Below are positions 9,128 to 17,944 of a DNA stretch of 64,000 bases, piece after piece. The stretch is from Marinobacterium sediminicola. Its GTDB lineage: Bacteria; Pseudomonadota; Gammaproteobacteria; Pseudomonadales; Balneatricaceae. The stretch is taken from positions 434,001 through 498,000 of the forward strand of contig NZ_CP092123.1 in the NCBI RefSeq assembly GCF_022343685.1, written 5' to 3'. The translations under genes and the position numbers were made by a program. The notes under the pieces were generated by a model. That model ran no database searches. It was not told the origin of the DNA and saw nothing but the letters and a program-made list of their open reading frames with translations. The number at the start of each line of letters is the position of its first letter. Within the stretch, counting starts at the first letter, position 1.

Positions 9128-10300
9128 ATGGCGCAACGAATCTCCTTCTCGACCGCATTCCTCTATCTCACCCTGATGCTGGCCCTGCTAATGGCCAGTA
9201 CCGTACAGGCTGCTTCGGCGCTGATTCCGGCTCCGCCCCAGGTTTCGGCTCGTGCCTATCTGGTGATGGATGCCGATACCGGTCATATCATTGCAGCGGA
9301 TCGTGAGAACGAGCGCTTTGCACCGGCCAGCCTGACCAAAATGATGACCAGTTACATCGTTGAATACGAAATCAGCAAGGGCAACATCAGCGAAGAAGAC
9401 CTGGTGCTGGTCAGTGAAAAGGCCTGGCGCACCGGCGGTTCCCGCATGTTCATTCAGGAAGGTACCCAGGTGAAGGTGGGGGACCTGCTGCGCGGCGTGA
9501 TCATTCAGTCCGGTAACGATGCCTCCGTCGCTCTGGCCGAGCATATTGCCGGCAGCGAACGTGCATTCGCAGACCTGATGAACCAGCATGCGCGCCTGTT
9601 GGGTATGAACGATACCCACTTCGTCAACGCCACCGGCCTGCCGGCCGAGGATCATTATTCCTCAGCCATCGACCTGGCAATACTGGCCAAGGCACTGATC
9701 ACCAAGTTCCCTGATCAGTATGCTATCTATGCGCAGAAGTACTTCACCTACAACAACATCCGCCAGCCCAACCGCAACAAGCTGTTGTGGCGGGATAACA
9801 GTGTCGATGGCATCAAAACCGGCCATACCGACGAAGCGGGCTACTGCCTGGTTGCATCAGCCAAACGTGATGACATGCGCCTGATTTCGGTGGTCATGGG
9901 CACTGACAGTGAGGAAGCGCGCGCCCGCGAAAGCCAGAAACTATTGTCCTACGGCTTCCGTTACTACCGCACCCATCAGCTGTATACGGCCGGTCAGGTG
10001 CTCAAGGACAGCAAGATCTGGGCCGGCCAGCGTGATCAGGTCCGCATGGGACTGACCGAGAATCTGGCGGTGACCGTGCCACGTGGCAAGATCGACCAGC
10101 TCGAAGCCAACATCGAGCTGGACAAGGTGATCAAGGCACCGGTTGTTCAGGGGCAGGAACTGGGCAAGGTGCGTGTCAGTATTGATGGCGAAACCGTAAC
10201 AACTGTTCCGTTGGTGGCGCTGGAAAGCGTTGAAGAAGGTGGTTTGTTCAAGCGAATCTGGCATGCGATCCTGCTGTTCTTCCTTGGCCTGATTGGCTGA
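9128..10300 (+). CDS. dacA: D-alanyl-D-alanine carboxypeptidase (PBP5/6 type)
   Basis: This penicillin-binding protein removes the terminal D-Ala of pentapeptides and so limits cross-linking. A signal peptide ends near Ala28. The active-site motif is Ser68-Leu-Thr-Lys71, followed by SGNDAS and KTGHTDEAGYC. The C-terminal beta-sheet domain is followed by an amphipathic, hydrophobic helix (FKRIWHAILLFFLGLIG) that attaches the enzyme to the outer face of the inner membrane. Pseudomonads call the orthologue dacC. An 86-base gap separates it from rlpA, and a strong hairpin follows it. Confidence 0.96.
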   Translation: MAQRISFSTAFLYLTLMLALLMASTVQAASALIPAPPQVSARAYLVMDADTGHIIAADRENERFAPASLTKMMTSYIVEYEISKGNISEEDLVLVSEKAWRTGGSRMFIQEGTQVKVGDLLRGVIIQSGNDASVALAEHIAGSERAFADLMNQHARLLGMNDTHFVNATGLPAEDHYSSAIDLAILAKALITKFPDQYAIYAQKYFTYNNIRQPNRNKLLWRDNSVDGIKTGHTDEAGYCLVASAKRDDMRLISVVMGTDSEEARARESQKLLSYGFRYYRTHQLYTAGQVLKDSKIWAGQRDQVRMGLTENLAVTVPRGKIDQLEANIELDKVIKAPVVQGQELGKVRVSIDGETVTTVPLVALESVEEGGLFKRIWHAILLFFLGLIG

Positions 10301-10331
10301 AAAACAGACAAAACCTTGAAACCGGTTTATG

Positions 10332-10366
10332 CTGCCCACATCTAGGGATGTGGGCAGTTGCATTTT
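10332..10366 (+). terminator. Perfect 11-bp hairpin with T-rich tail between dacA and dat
   Basis: CTGCCCACATC (10332-10342) and GATGTGGGCAG (10347-10357) pair perfectly around a TAGG loop, followed by TTGCATTTT. It has the form of an intrinsic terminator, but the tail runs directly into the dat start codon at 10367. The only purine-rich candidate for a dat ribosome binding site (GGGCAG) is inside the 3' arm. It could therefore terminate dacA transcripts or mask dat translation. Confidence 0.7.
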
Positions 10367-11230
10367 ATGAAAAGCGAAGTCGTATACCTTAACGGTCGTT
10401 TTGTGGCGCCTGATCAGGCGCAGGTCTCCGTATTCGATCGGGGATTTCTGTTCGCCGATAGCGTCTATGAAGTCATCCCCTACTACCGGGGCGTCGGCTT
10501 TCGTTTGCAACAACATCTGGATCGGTTGGCCTACAGCCTCAGAGCGGTTCGTATCCAGGCGGATGAAGACTGGGCTGCCATTCTGGATGAACTGGTACGT
10601 CGTAATGGCGGCGGCAACCTGTCGGTCTATCTGCAGGTGAGCCGTGGCAGCGCCGGCTATCGTACGCATACCTACGACGACAGCATGCGCCCGACAGTGT
10701 TTGCCTGTACCTCGCCGATTCGTGATATCTACAGTGATGGCGCCGAACAGATTCAGGGCTATAACGTGATCGTCACGGCCGATCTGCGCTGGCGTCGCTG
10801 CGATATCAAGTCCACCGGGTTATTGCCCAATATCCTGGTGTTGCAGCAGGCCCGTGAAGCCGGTGCCGATGAGGCGCTGCTGGTCCGGGACGGACTGCTG
10901 AGTGAGGGGACCTCAAGCAATCTCTTCGTAGTAAAGCAGGGAGTCATCTATACCCCCAAGCGCAGCTCGGAGATTCTGGGGGGAACGACCCGTGAACTGA
11001 TTCTGGAACTGGCGTCAGAAGCCGGTATTCCCTATCAGGAAGTGGACATCAGGCCTGAAGAGCTTGCCACCGCTGATGAAGTCTGGATATCCAGCTCGAC
11101 CCGTGGCGTGATGCCCGTTTTGACCATTGATGGTGAACCCGTTGCCGACGGCCAAAAAGGCCCGTTGTGGCACCGGATGTTCGACCTGTTTACCCGTTTT
11201 CAACACCGGCTAATGACCGGAGAGGCGTAA
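10367..11230 (+). CDS. dat: D-amino acid aminotransferase (class IV)
   Basis: The family interconverts D-alanine plus 2-oxoglutarate with pyruvate plus D-glutamate, using pyridoxal phosphate. The fold-type IV signature is present: FDRGFLFADSVYEVIPYY at the N-terminus, the Schiff-base lysine Lys148 in RRCDIKSTGLLPN, the glutamate region LSEGTSSNLF and the phosphate-binding LGGTTRELILEL. I use the ATG at 10367 and not a TTG three codons earlier. Lying between a D-Ala-removing carboxypeptidase and lipoate genes, it may recycle D-Ala released from the wall, but this is an inference. A branched-chain aminotransferase or 4-amino-4-deoxychorismate lyase is less likely because of the DIKSTGLLPN motif. 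Confidence 0.92.
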   Translation: MKSEVVYLNGRFVAPDQAQVSVFDRGFLFADSVYEVIPYYRGVGFRLQQHLDRLAYSLRAVRIQADEDWAAILDELVRRNGGGNLSVYLQVSRGSAGYRTHTYDDSMRPTVFACTSPIRDIYSDGAEQIQGYNVIVTADLRWRRCDIKSTGLLPNILVLQQAREAGADEALLVRDGLLSEGTSSNLFVVKQGVIYTPKRSSEILGGTTRELILELASEAGIPYQEVDIRPEELATADEVWISSSTRGVMPVLTIDGEPVADGQKGPLWHRMFDLFTRFQHRLMTGEA

Positions 11231-11505
11231 TGAGTACCGAAACCGAAGCACCGAAAATCGAATTTCCGCATCCCGACTACCCGATCAAGGTGATCGGCGA
11301 CAACCAGGCTGACTTCAAGGGAATGGTCATCGAAATCGTGCAGGTCCATGCGCCTGATCTGGATATCGAGCAGGTCGTCGTGCAGGAGAGCGGTAAGGGC
11401 AATTACAGCTCCGTACGTTTGAAAATCACCGCGACCAGCGAGCAGCAGCTGGTCAATCTGCATGAAGACCTCAAGGCGACCGGCCGAGTGAAGATGGTGC
11501 TTTGA
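11230..11505 (+). CDS. ybeD: YbeD family protein (DUF493)
   Basis: This is a small cytoplasmic protein of 91 residues with an ACT-like fold, invariably linked to lipB in gammaproteobacteria. It has the conserved segment [15 protein letters not shown] followed by the ferredoxin-like [15 protein letters not shown]. Its exact role is not established. The ATG overlaps the dat stop by one base (TAATG), and its own stop overlaps lipB (TGATG), so the three genes are probably translated in a coupled fashion. Confidence 0.95.
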   Translation: MSTETEAPKIEFPHPDYPIKVIGDNQADFKGMVIEIVQVHAPDLDIEQVVVQESGKGNYSSVRLKITATSEQQLVNLHEDLKATGRVKMVL

Positions 11506-12161
11506 TGGCCGTAGCCGATGAGCTGATTATTCGTCAGCTGCCGGGACTGCAGCCTTACGAACCAACCTGGCAGTCGATGCAGGCTTTGACCTCGAACCGT
11601 GATGAAAATACGGTGGACGAGATCTGGCTGCTTCAGCATGAGCGGGTCTTCACTCAGGGGCAGGCGGGCAAGGCCGAGCACTTGCTGCAACCGGGTGACA
11701 TTCCGGTTGTACAGGTGGATCGTGGAGGTCAGGTGACCTATCACGGTCCCGGACAGCTGATCGCTTACCTGATGCTTGATTTGCGTCGTCGCAAGCTCGG
11801 TGTGCGTGAACTGGTCGACATCATCGAGCAGTCGATCGTTGAACTGCTGGCGGATTACGGCATCGAAGCCTATCCCAAGCCGGATGCCCCCGGCGTTTAC
11901 GTCAATGAACAGAAAATCTGCTCATTGGGTCTCAGGATCCGTCGTGGCTGCTCCTTTCATGGCCTTGCCCTGAACCTGGACATGGATCTTGAACCTTTCC
12001 TGCGGATCAATCCCTGCGGCTATGCCGGTTTGCAGATGACCCAGCTACGTACACTGGCCCCAAGGGCCGATCTGGACGCTGTTCCCAATAACCTAGTAAA
12101 TTACTTGGTTAAGAAGTTGGGGTATACTGTCCTCACCCGCACACACACATTGGAAGACTGA
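11505..12161 (+). CDS. lipB: Octanoyl-[ACP]:protein N-octanoyltransferase LipB
   Basis: LipB moves octanoate from acyl carrier protein to the lipoyl domains of 2-oxoacid dehydrogenases and GcvH, the first step of endogenous lipoate synthesis. The family motifs [25 protein letters not shown] (catalytic lysine) and [13 protein letters not shown] (catalytic cysteine) are present. The 218-residue start at ATG 11505 overlaps the ybeD stop; a TTG one codon earlier is less likely. lipA follows five bases after the stop. Confidence 0.97.
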   Translation: MAVADELIIRQLPGLQPYEPTWQSMQALTSNRDENTVDEIWLLQHERVFTQGQAGKAEHLLQPGDIPVVQVDRGGQVTYHGPGQLIAYLMLDLRRRKLGVRELVDIIEQSIVELLADYGIEAYPKPDAPGVYVNEQKICSLGLRIRRGCSFHGLALNLDMDLEPFLRINPCGYAGLQMTQLRTLAPRADLDAVPNNLVNYLVKKLGYTVLTRTHTLED

Positions 12162-12166
12162 TTAGT

Positions 12167-13144
12167 ATGGCTGAATCCTCCGAAAACAAAACCGGTCGGG
12201 TCGAGCAGGGCGTCAAATTGCGTGGCGCTGAAAAGGTGGCTCGTATTCCGGTCAAGGTCATTCCGACGGAAAAGGAAGAGATGCTGCGCAAGCCGGACTG
12301 GCTGCGAGTTCGCATGGGCTCCAATGCGGAAGTAAAGCGGATCAAGGATAAGCTGCGCAAACACAAGCTGGCGTCCGTCTGTGAAGAAGCCAGCTGCCCC
12401 AATCTGGGTGAATGCTTCAGTCACGGCACTGCCACTTTCATGATCATGGGCGATATCTGTACCCGTCGCTGTCCCTTCTGCGATGTGGCTCACGGTCGTC
12501 CCAATGCACTGTCACCGGACGAGCCGAGAGAGCTGGCTGAAGCGATTGCGGACATGGGGTTGAAGTATGTGGTGATCACTTCGGTGGATCGTGACGATCT
12601 GCGTGATGGTGGTGCCCAGCACTTTGCAGACTGTATTCGGGAAACCCGCGAGCGTCTGCCGGGAATTCAGATTGAGACGCTGGTGCCCGACTTCCGTGGT
12701 CGCATGGATGTGGCGCTTGAAATTCTGGAACAGACTCCGCCGGACGTGTTCAACCACAATCTGGAAACTGTTCCGCGTCTGTACCGCAAGGTAAGACCGG
12801 GTGCTGATTACCAGTGGTCGCTGGAGCTGCTCAAGCGCTACAAGGCGTTGCGCCCGGAAGTGCGTACCAAGTCCGGTCTGATGGTGGGCTGCGGCGAGAC
12901 CAATGAGGAAATCATTGAGGTGATGCATGATCTGCGTGCTCACGATGTCGATATGATCACCATCGGTCAGTATCTGCAGCCAAGCCGCAACCACCTGGCG
13001 CTGGATCGTTATGTAACGCCAGATGAGTTTGCTGAGTTCGAGCGCATTGCCAAGGAGATTGGGTTTACCCACGTAGCCAGTGGTCCGCTGGTACGCTCCT
13101 CCTACCATGCCGACCTTCAGGCGAAGGGCGAGAAAGTCGGCTGA
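12167..13144 (+). CDS. lipA: Lipoyl synthase
   Basis: LipA inserts two sulfur atoms into protein-bound octanoyl groups by radical SAM chemistry. The auxiliary iron-sulfur cluster is held by Cys72, Cys77 and Cys83 ([12 protein letters not shown]), and the radical SAM cluster by Cys98, Cys102 and Cys105 (CTRRCPFC). The C-terminal RSSYHAD serine motif that ligates the auxiliary cluster is also present. At 325 residues it has the normal length. It ends the long plus-strand run and is followed by a strong terminator. Confidence 0.98.
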   Translation: MAESSENKTGRVEQGVKLRGAEKVARIPVKVIPTEKEEMLRKPDWLRVRMGSNAEVKRIKDKLRKHKLASVCEEASCPNLGECFSHGTATFMIMGDICTRRCPFCDVAHGRPNALSPDEPRELAEAIADMGLKYVVITSVDRDDLRDGGAQHFADCIRETRERLPGIQIETLVPDFRGRMDVALEILEQTPPDVFNHNLETVPRLYRKVRPGADYQWSLELLKRYKALRPEVRTKSGLMVGCGETNEEIIEVMHDLRAHDVDMITIGQYLQPSRNHLALDRYVTPDEFAEFERIAKEIGFTHVASGPLVRSSYHADLQAKGEKVG

Positions 13145-13166
13145 AGGCATGCTTGGATGGCATCGC

Positions 13167-13191
13167 AAAAAGCGCCTTCGGGCGCTTTTTT
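13167..13191 (+). terminator. Intrinsic terminator after lipA
   Basis: AAAAAGCGCC and GGCGCTTTTTT pair around a TTCG tetraloop and end in a run of T, 22 bases after the lipA stop. The flanking A and T runs make it potentially active in both directions. Confidence 0.92.
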
Positions 13192-13268
13192 GTATCTGAA
13201 GCATTGCCTCGCTAAGGGGTTCTCCTTAATATTAGTTATCTCTTATTTATCGATTCAGGGGAAGCCTA

Positions 13269-13706
13269 GTGAGTAGCAACAAGCGTGTTTCAGTCAATGC
13301 CGAGATGGCCGAAGGGTTTCTGGTCAGCGCGGATATCCGTGGTCACCAGGTCAGCATCGATCAGCCGGAAGCCGCACGTGGTACGGATAAAGGGCCGACT
13401 CCGCTGGAGTACTTCCTGTTTTCTCTGGGCGGTTGTATCTGCACTATTGGTCGTATCGCGGCCATGCAGCAGAAGATCAACCTGCGTGGCATGAAGGTCA
13501 GTGTTGCGGGGGACTACAACCCTGCCGGCCTGCTGGGCAAGCCGAGTGATGACCGCGTTGGCTTTCAGCAGATTCAGGTATCAGCAGAGATTGACGCGGA
13601 CATGAGTGAGGAGGAGAAGCAGGCGTTTCTCGATGCTGTCTGCGAGCGCTGCCCTCTGCATGACAACATCAAGCTGGACACTCGCGTTACTCATCAGCTC
13701 GGCTGA
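13269..13706 (+). CDS. OsmC/Ohr family protein
   Basis: OsmC-fold proteins are usually thiol-dependent hydroperoxide reductases, although several subfamilies lack a proven substrate. The 145-residue protein has the two conserved cysteine regions, GGCICTIGRIA near the middle and CERCPLHDNIKL near the end. The N-terminal cysteine region differs from the classical Ohr pattern, so I place it in the general OsmC (YhfA-like) group and not in Ohr. The start is GTG with GGGGAA seven bases upstream; no suitable ATG is available. It stands alone between the lipA terminator and the convergent dtd gene. Confidence 0.88.
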   Translation: MSSNKRVSVNAEMAEGFLVSADIRGHQVSIDQPEAARGTDKGPTPLEYFLFSLGGCICTIGRIAAMQQKINLRGMKVSVAGDYNPAGLLGKPSDDRVGFQQIQVSAEIDADMSEEEKQAFLDAVCERCPLHDNIKLDTRVTHQLG

Positions 13707-13747
13707 TGAATAGAGCTTATCAACAGCCTGGCTGAAGTGAGGCACGC

Positions 13748-14197
13748 TTAATCCGTCGGTGGAACTTCCAGCAGGAAAGTGACGGGGCCGTCATTGAGCA
13801 GTTCCACCTTCATATCGGCACCGAAACGCCCTGTTGCGACAGGGCTGTGGATAATTTCGGCCTGCTTGACGAAATGGTTGTACAGGCGCTCGCCTTCGGC
13901 GGGCGTGGCGCCTGATGAGAAACTGGGCCTGAGTCCCTTGCGGGTGTCTGCTACCAGAGTGAACTGGGATACGACCAGCAGGCCTCCGCCGATATCGGCC
14001 AGGCTCAGGTTCATCTTGTCGTCGGCATCCGCGAAGATGCGATACTTCAGTACTTTCTGCAGCAGCTTGTTCGCGCTGGTTTCGTTGTCACCTTTTTCAA
14101 CGCCCAGTAACAGCAGGATGCCCTGGTCGATCTGTCCGGTGATTTCTCCATCCACGGTGACACTGGCGTGGCGCACACGCTGAATCAGTCCTTTCAC
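13748..14197 (-). CDS. dtd: D-aminoacyl-tRNA deacylase
   Basis: Dtd hydrolyses D-aminoacyl-tRNAs (for example D-Tyr-tRNA) and glycyl-tRNA-Ala, protecting translation from D-amino acids. The 149-residue protein shows QRVRHASVTVDGE at the N-terminus, SQFTLVADTRKGLRPSF in the middle and the cis-Pro motif NDGPVTFLLE at the end (NxGPVT is usual). It lies 15 bases downstream of pip on the same strand, a common pairing in this group. Confidence 0.96.
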   Translation of the reverse strand: MKGLIQRVRHASVTVDGEITGQIDQGILLLLGVEKGDNETSANKLLQKVLKYRIFADADDKMNLSLADIGGGLLVVSQFTLVADTRKGLRPSFSSGATPAEGERLYNHFVKQAEIIHSPVATGRFGADMKVELLNDGPVTFLLEVPPTD

Positions 14198-14212
14198 GAC
14201 TACTCCTCAGGA

Positions 14213-15163
14213 TCAGGCTCTGCACGAGGCAAAATCGTCGGTTGCCTGAATCAGGTTATCAATGATGCCGGGTTCGAAAGCGGAGTGGCCTGCGTCACGA
14301 ACGATATGCAGGCGAGCCTGTGGCAGTGCCTGATGGAGAGCGTAAGCCTGTTCCAGCGGGCAGACCACATCATAGCGGCCATGGACGATGGTCAGCGGGA
14401 TATCAAGCAGTTTTGTGGCATCACGCAAAATCTGGTCCGGCTCCAGAAACGCCTTGTTGATAAAATAATGGGCTTCGATCCGCGCCATGGCCAGGGCAAA
14501 ATGTGGGTCCCCGAAGTGTTCGACGACGCCGGGATTCGGATCAAGAGTAGAACAGCGCCCTTCCCAAACAGACCAGGCTTTGGCTGCTTGCATCTGAGCC
14601 AGCTCGTTGGGGGACGTCAGTCGCGTATAGTAGGCTGTGAGCATATCCTGCTGTTCTGTTGCGGGGATCGGCTCCAGATAGTCCTGCCAGTAATCAGGGA
14701 AGAGGGCGCTGGCGCCCTGCTGATAGAACCAGTGAATATCCCGGTCCCGACACAGGAAAATGCCGCGCAGAATCATGCCTGACACACGAGACGGATGGGT
14801 CTGGGCATAGACCAGGCTCAGCGTAGAGCCCCAGCTGCCGCCGAACAGCAGCCACTGATCGATACTGAAGAACTCCCGAATCCGCTCCATGTCGCTGACC
14901 AGCGCCTGGGTGGTGTTGCCCTCCAGCTCTGCATGGGGAGTGGAGCGGCCACAACCGCGTTGGTCGAACAGGATGATGCGGTAGCGTTCCGGGTTGAAAA
15001 AGCGCCGATGGGACGGGCTGCAGCCGCCACCGGGACCGCCATGTACGAACAATACCGGAATGCCGTTAGGGTTACCGCACTCCTCCACATAGAGCGTGTG
15101 TTGCTCGTCTACCTCGAGGTAGTACTCGTGATTGATCCCGATTTCCGGGTAGAGGGTGCGCAT
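14213..15163 (-). CDS. pip: Proline iminopeptidase
   Basis: Pip is an alpha/beta hydrolase that releases N-terminal proline from peptides. The oxyanion-hole motif is FVHGGPGGGCS, the nucleophile serine lies in GGSWGSTLSL, and the acid and histidine appear in GRYDVVCP and DAGHSAFEP. At 316 residues the length agrees with the short (S33) form. AAGGAGACTCCCC precedes the ATG. It is transcribed with dtd. Confidence 0.95.
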   Translation of the reverse strand: MRTLYPEIGINHEYYLEVDEQHTLYVEECGNPNGIPVLFVHGGPGGGCSPSHRRFFNPERYRIILFDQRGCGRSTPHAELEGNTTQALVSDMERIREFFSIDQWLLFGGSWGSTLSLVYAQTHPSRVSGMILRGIFLCRDRDIHWFYQQGASALFPDYWQDYLEPIPATEQQDMLTAYYTRLTSPNELAQMQAAKAWSVWEGRCSTLDPNPGVVEHFGDPHFALAMARIEAHYFINKAFLEPDQILRDATKLLDIPLTIVHGRYDVVCPLEQAYALHQALPQARLHIVRDAGHSAFEPGIIDNLIQATDDFASCRA

Positions 15164-15295
15164 GGGGAGTCTCCTTTTCCGACTGAAGACCCAGTATAGC
15201 CAGCCGTCTGCTGGACTTGAACCTGGAATGTCCGATTCCGTCAGTCATGATGTGGCGGGCTCGGGCTGCAATTGGGCCTGGCGTGCCGGGAGCAT

Positions 15296-15329
15296 AAAAA
15301 AAGGCCGGGGCAAGTGCCACCGGCCTTTT
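15296..15329 (-). terminator. Intrinsic terminator downstream of typA
   Basis: Read on the minus strand, AAAAGGCCGG and CCGGCCTTTT form a stem around an 11-base loop (itself partly self-complementary) and end in seven T. It starts 17 bases after the typA stop. Confidence 0.88.
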
Positions 15330-15345
15330 CATATTCCGAAAAAAC

Positions 15346-17157
15346 TTACTTCTTGCCGGCGCGCTTGCGCTCGTTTTCTTTCAGCAGTTTCTTGCGGATA
15401 CGGATGCTTTCAGGAGTCACTTCGACCAGTTCGTCATCTTCGATGAAGTCCAGAGCCTGCTCCAGCGAGAACTTGATCGGCGGTGTCAGCACGATGTTTT
15501 CATCGGTACCGGAGGCACGAACGTTGGTCAGCTGCTTGCCCTTGGTCGGGTTGACCACCAGGTCGTTGTTGCGGCTGTGAATGCCCAGCACCATGCCTTC
15601 GTAGACTTCGATGTTCGGATCGATGAACAGACGGCCGCGCTCCTGCAGGCTGAACAGGGCGTAACCCAGTGCCTTGCCGTTGACCATGGAAACCAGTACG
15701 CCGTTGTGACGTGATACCACTTCACCTGCCTTGACTGGACCGTAGTGGTCGAACACGGAAGTCATGATGCCGGTACCGGACGTCATGGTCATGAACTGGC
15801 TGCGGAAGCCGATCAGACCGCGAGACGGCATCATGAAGGTCAGGCGTACACGGCCCTTGCCATCCACTTCCATGTTGGTCATGTCTGCGCGACGCTTGCC
15901 CAGCTCTTCGATGACAGAACCTTGGTGCTCCTCCTCAACGTCGATCATCACCACTTCATAAGGTTCGTGGACTTCGCCATCGACAACCTTCTGGATAACT
16001 TCGGGACGGGAAACACCCAGTTCGTAGCCTTCGCGACGCATGGATTCGATCAGCACCGACAGGTGCAGTTCACCGCGGCCGGAAACACGGAATTTCTCCG
16101 GGCTGTCGCCGGGCTCGACACGCAGGGCCACGTTGTGGATCAGTTCACGTTCCAGACGGTCCTTGATGTTACGGCTGGTAATGAACTTGCCTTCCTGACC
16201 GGCGAATGGTGAGTCGTTGACCTGGAAGGTCATGGATACAGTCGGCTCGTCCACGGACAGGGCCGGCAGTGCTTCCACGACTTCGGGGTCACACAGCGTA
16301 TCGGAGATATTCAGCTCGTCCAGACCGGTGATGCAGATGATGTCGCCAGCCTGGGCAGAATCGACTTCCACGCGCTCCAGACCATGGTAACCCATGATCT
16401 TCAGCACTCGGCCGTTACGCACCTTGGCGTGACTGTCGATGACCTTGACCTGAGTGTTGGTCTTGATGCTGCCGCGGGAAACGCGGCCGACACCGATAAC
16501 GCCGGTATAGCTGTTGTAGTCCAGCGCGGAAATCTGCATCTGGAACGGGCCTTCGGTGTCTACATGCGGTGCGTCAACATGCTTGATGATCGCTTCGAAC
16601 AGCGGTGTCATGTCATCGGCCATGTCGTCCGGATCATTACCGGCGATACCGTTCAGGGCAGATGCGTAGACGATCGGGAAATCCAGCTGTTCGTCAGTAG
16701 CGCCCAGGTTGTCGAACAGGTCGAAGACCTGATCCATGACCCAGTCGGGACGCGCGCCGGGGCGGTCGATCTTGTTGATGACAACAATCGGGCGCAGGCC
16801 GCGAGCAAAGGCCTTCTGCGTAACGAAACGTGTCTGCGGCATGGGGCCGTCCTGTGCGTCCACCAGCAGCAGAACACAGTCAACCATGGACAGTACGCGT
16901 TCAACTTCGCCACCGAAGTCCGCATGCCCCGGGGTGTCAACGATGTTGATACGGTAATCGTTCCACTTGATGGCCGTGTTCTTGGCCAGAATGGTAATGC
17001 CGCGCTCACGTTCCTGGTCATTGGAGTCCATGATGCGCTCGGCGCCTTCATCGCGGCGGCCCAGAGTGCCAGACTGCTGCAGCAACTTGTCGACCAGTGT
17101 GGTTTTGCCGTGGTCAACGTGGGCGATAATGGCAATATTTCGGAGGTTCTCGATCAC
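15346..17157 (-). CDS. typA: Ribosome-associated GTPase TypA/BipA
   Basis: TypA is a translational GTPase related to EF-G that assists 50S subunit assembly and growth under stress or cold. The GTPase motifs are clear: [15 protein letters not shown] (P-loop), [12 protein letters not shown] (G3) and [10 protein letters not shown] (G4). EF-G-like domains II, III and V follow, and the family-specific C-terminal domain ends in a basic tail ([16 protein letters not shown]). At 603 residues it is full length. A separate transcript seems likely, since it has a terminator behind it and a 66-base gap ahead. Confidence 0.97.
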   Translation of the reverse strand: MIENLRNIAIIAHVDHGKTTLVDKLLQQSGTLGRRDEGAERIMDSNDQERERGITILAKNTAIKWNDYRINIVDTPGHADFGGEVERVLSMVDCVLLLVDAQDGPMPQTRFVTQKAFARGLRPIVVINKIDRPGARPDWVMDQVFDLFDNLGATDEQLDFPIVYASALNGIAGNDPDDMADDMTPLFEAIIKHVDAPHVDTEGPFQMQISALDYNSYTGVIGVGRVSRGSIKTNTQVKVIDSHAKVRNGRVLKIMGYHGLERVEVDSAQAGDIICITGLDELNISDTLCDPEVVEALPALSVDEPTVSMTFQVNDSPFAGQEGKFITSRNIKDRLERELIHNVALRVEPGDSPEKFRVSGRGELHLSVLIESMRREGYELGVSRPEVIQKVVDGEVHEPYEVVMIDVEEEHQGSVIEELGKRRADMTNMEVDGKGRVRLTFMMPSRGLIGFRSQFMTMTSGTGIMTSVFDHYGPVKAGEVVSRHNGVLVSMVNGKALGYALFSLQERGRLFIDPNIEVYEGMVLGIHSRNNDLVVNPTKGKQLTNVRASGTDENIVLTPPIKFSLEQALDFIEDDELVEVTPESIRIRKKLLKENERKRAGKK

Positions 17158-17223
17158 GCGTAGTACCTTGGTGATGTGTTAAAGCGCGACATTATACGGA
17201 AGGGATGTGTAACAATCGATCAT

Positions 17224-17586
17224 TTACTGACCGTTATTGTTGTCCAAAGGCGCTTGTTCGGGAAATGGGCGATAAAGTCGGGCCGCGACACAATACTTAT
17301 CGGCCAGTTCGAGGTAGTGGTTGCTGTCCGGTGAGTGTTGCGCAACAGCCTCATAGCGTTGGCAGCGTGCATTCAGCGTATGTACGGCTTCTTCACGGCA
17401 AAGGCGATACATGTAGCTGTCGGCCGGGTAGTTATAGCAGATGGTATCGAGCAGGATTTCGCCGCTGCGCTCAAGCCACTTGGCCGGGAAACGCTTGCCA
17501 TATCCGGGTGTTGTGGTAGCCAGTGCCTGCGACGACAAGTTGGCCATGAAGAGGGTGCAGCACAACAGTCTGGAAAGTCTGAGCAT
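17224..17586 (-). CDS. Small secreted protein with five mature cysteines, function unknown
   Basis: I do not recognise this 120-residue protein. The ATG at 17586 gives a signal peptide (MLRLSRLLCCTLFMANLSSQALA) with a probable cleavage after ALA. A TTG start three codons earlier is also possible. The mature part holds cysteines in CYNYPADSYMYRLC, ARCQRY and DKYCVAARLY, which suggests periplasmic disulfide bonds. It lies between typA and the glnA control region, on the typA strand. A close family is not apparent from sequence alone. Confidence 0.6.
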   Translation of the reverse strand: MLRLSRLLCCTLFMANLSSQALATTTPGYGKRFPAKWLERSGEILLDTICYNYPADSYMYRLCREEAVHTLNARCQRYEAVAQHSPDSNHYLELADKYCVAARLYRPFPEQAPLDNNNGQ

Positions 17587-17738
17587 GGTGTCCAATAGCG
17601 GTCTTTCATCAGGAGTAACACCTGAAGGGTACTCTGACCGAGGAATGATTTAAAGCACGGTGGTGTGCAGCATTCGGTTTTGCTTTGCACTATTATAGGC
17701 ACCAGATGCCGTGATGCGTACGCTGACTGCGGATAGTT

Positions 17739-17755
17739 TGCACTGGTACGGTGCA
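17739..17755 (+). promoter_or_regulatory. NtrC binding site upstream of glnA
   Basis: TGCACTGGTACGGTGCA is a perfect match to the NtrC enhancer consensus TGCACY-N5-GGTGCA. It lies 93 bases upstream of the -24 element. Confidence 0.88.
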
Positions 17756-17847
17756 CTTAAGGTCGCGCGTGCTCTTTTTTGGTGCATAAAGTTATTGCGC
17801 CAAATCCGTGCATTCAATAAATCAAGCACTTAGCTTGTTCTAGAAGC

Positions 17848-17864
17848 TGGCACGACCTTTGCTT
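17848..17864 (+). promoter_or_regulatory. Sigma-54 promoter of glnA
   Basis: TGGCAC-GACCT-TTGCTT matches the sigma-54 consensus at both -24 (GG) and -12 (GC) with exactly ten bases between the dinucleotides. The glnA ATG is 81 bases downstream. Confidence 0.93.
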
Positions 17865-17944
17865 TATGTTCTGGCAACCGGTTTCCGGATCCTAATGTAA
17901 AGATGTTTTGCCCAGGCAAACTGATAACGAGTGGGGATAGCCAA

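Larger units (their letters stand above)
17587..17944 (+). promoter_or_regulatory. glnA upstream control region
   Basis: This 358-base gap contains no convincing gene. It holds a perfect NtrC dyad (17739-17755), a degenerate second site (17686-17702, TGCACTATTATAGGCAC, whose left half is identical to the NtrC site in front of glnL) and a sigma-54 promoter (17848-17864). The first two lie about 100 to 160 bases upstream of the promoter, the normal enhancer distance. AT-rich sequence between them could bind IHF, but I see no clear site. Confidence 0.85.
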
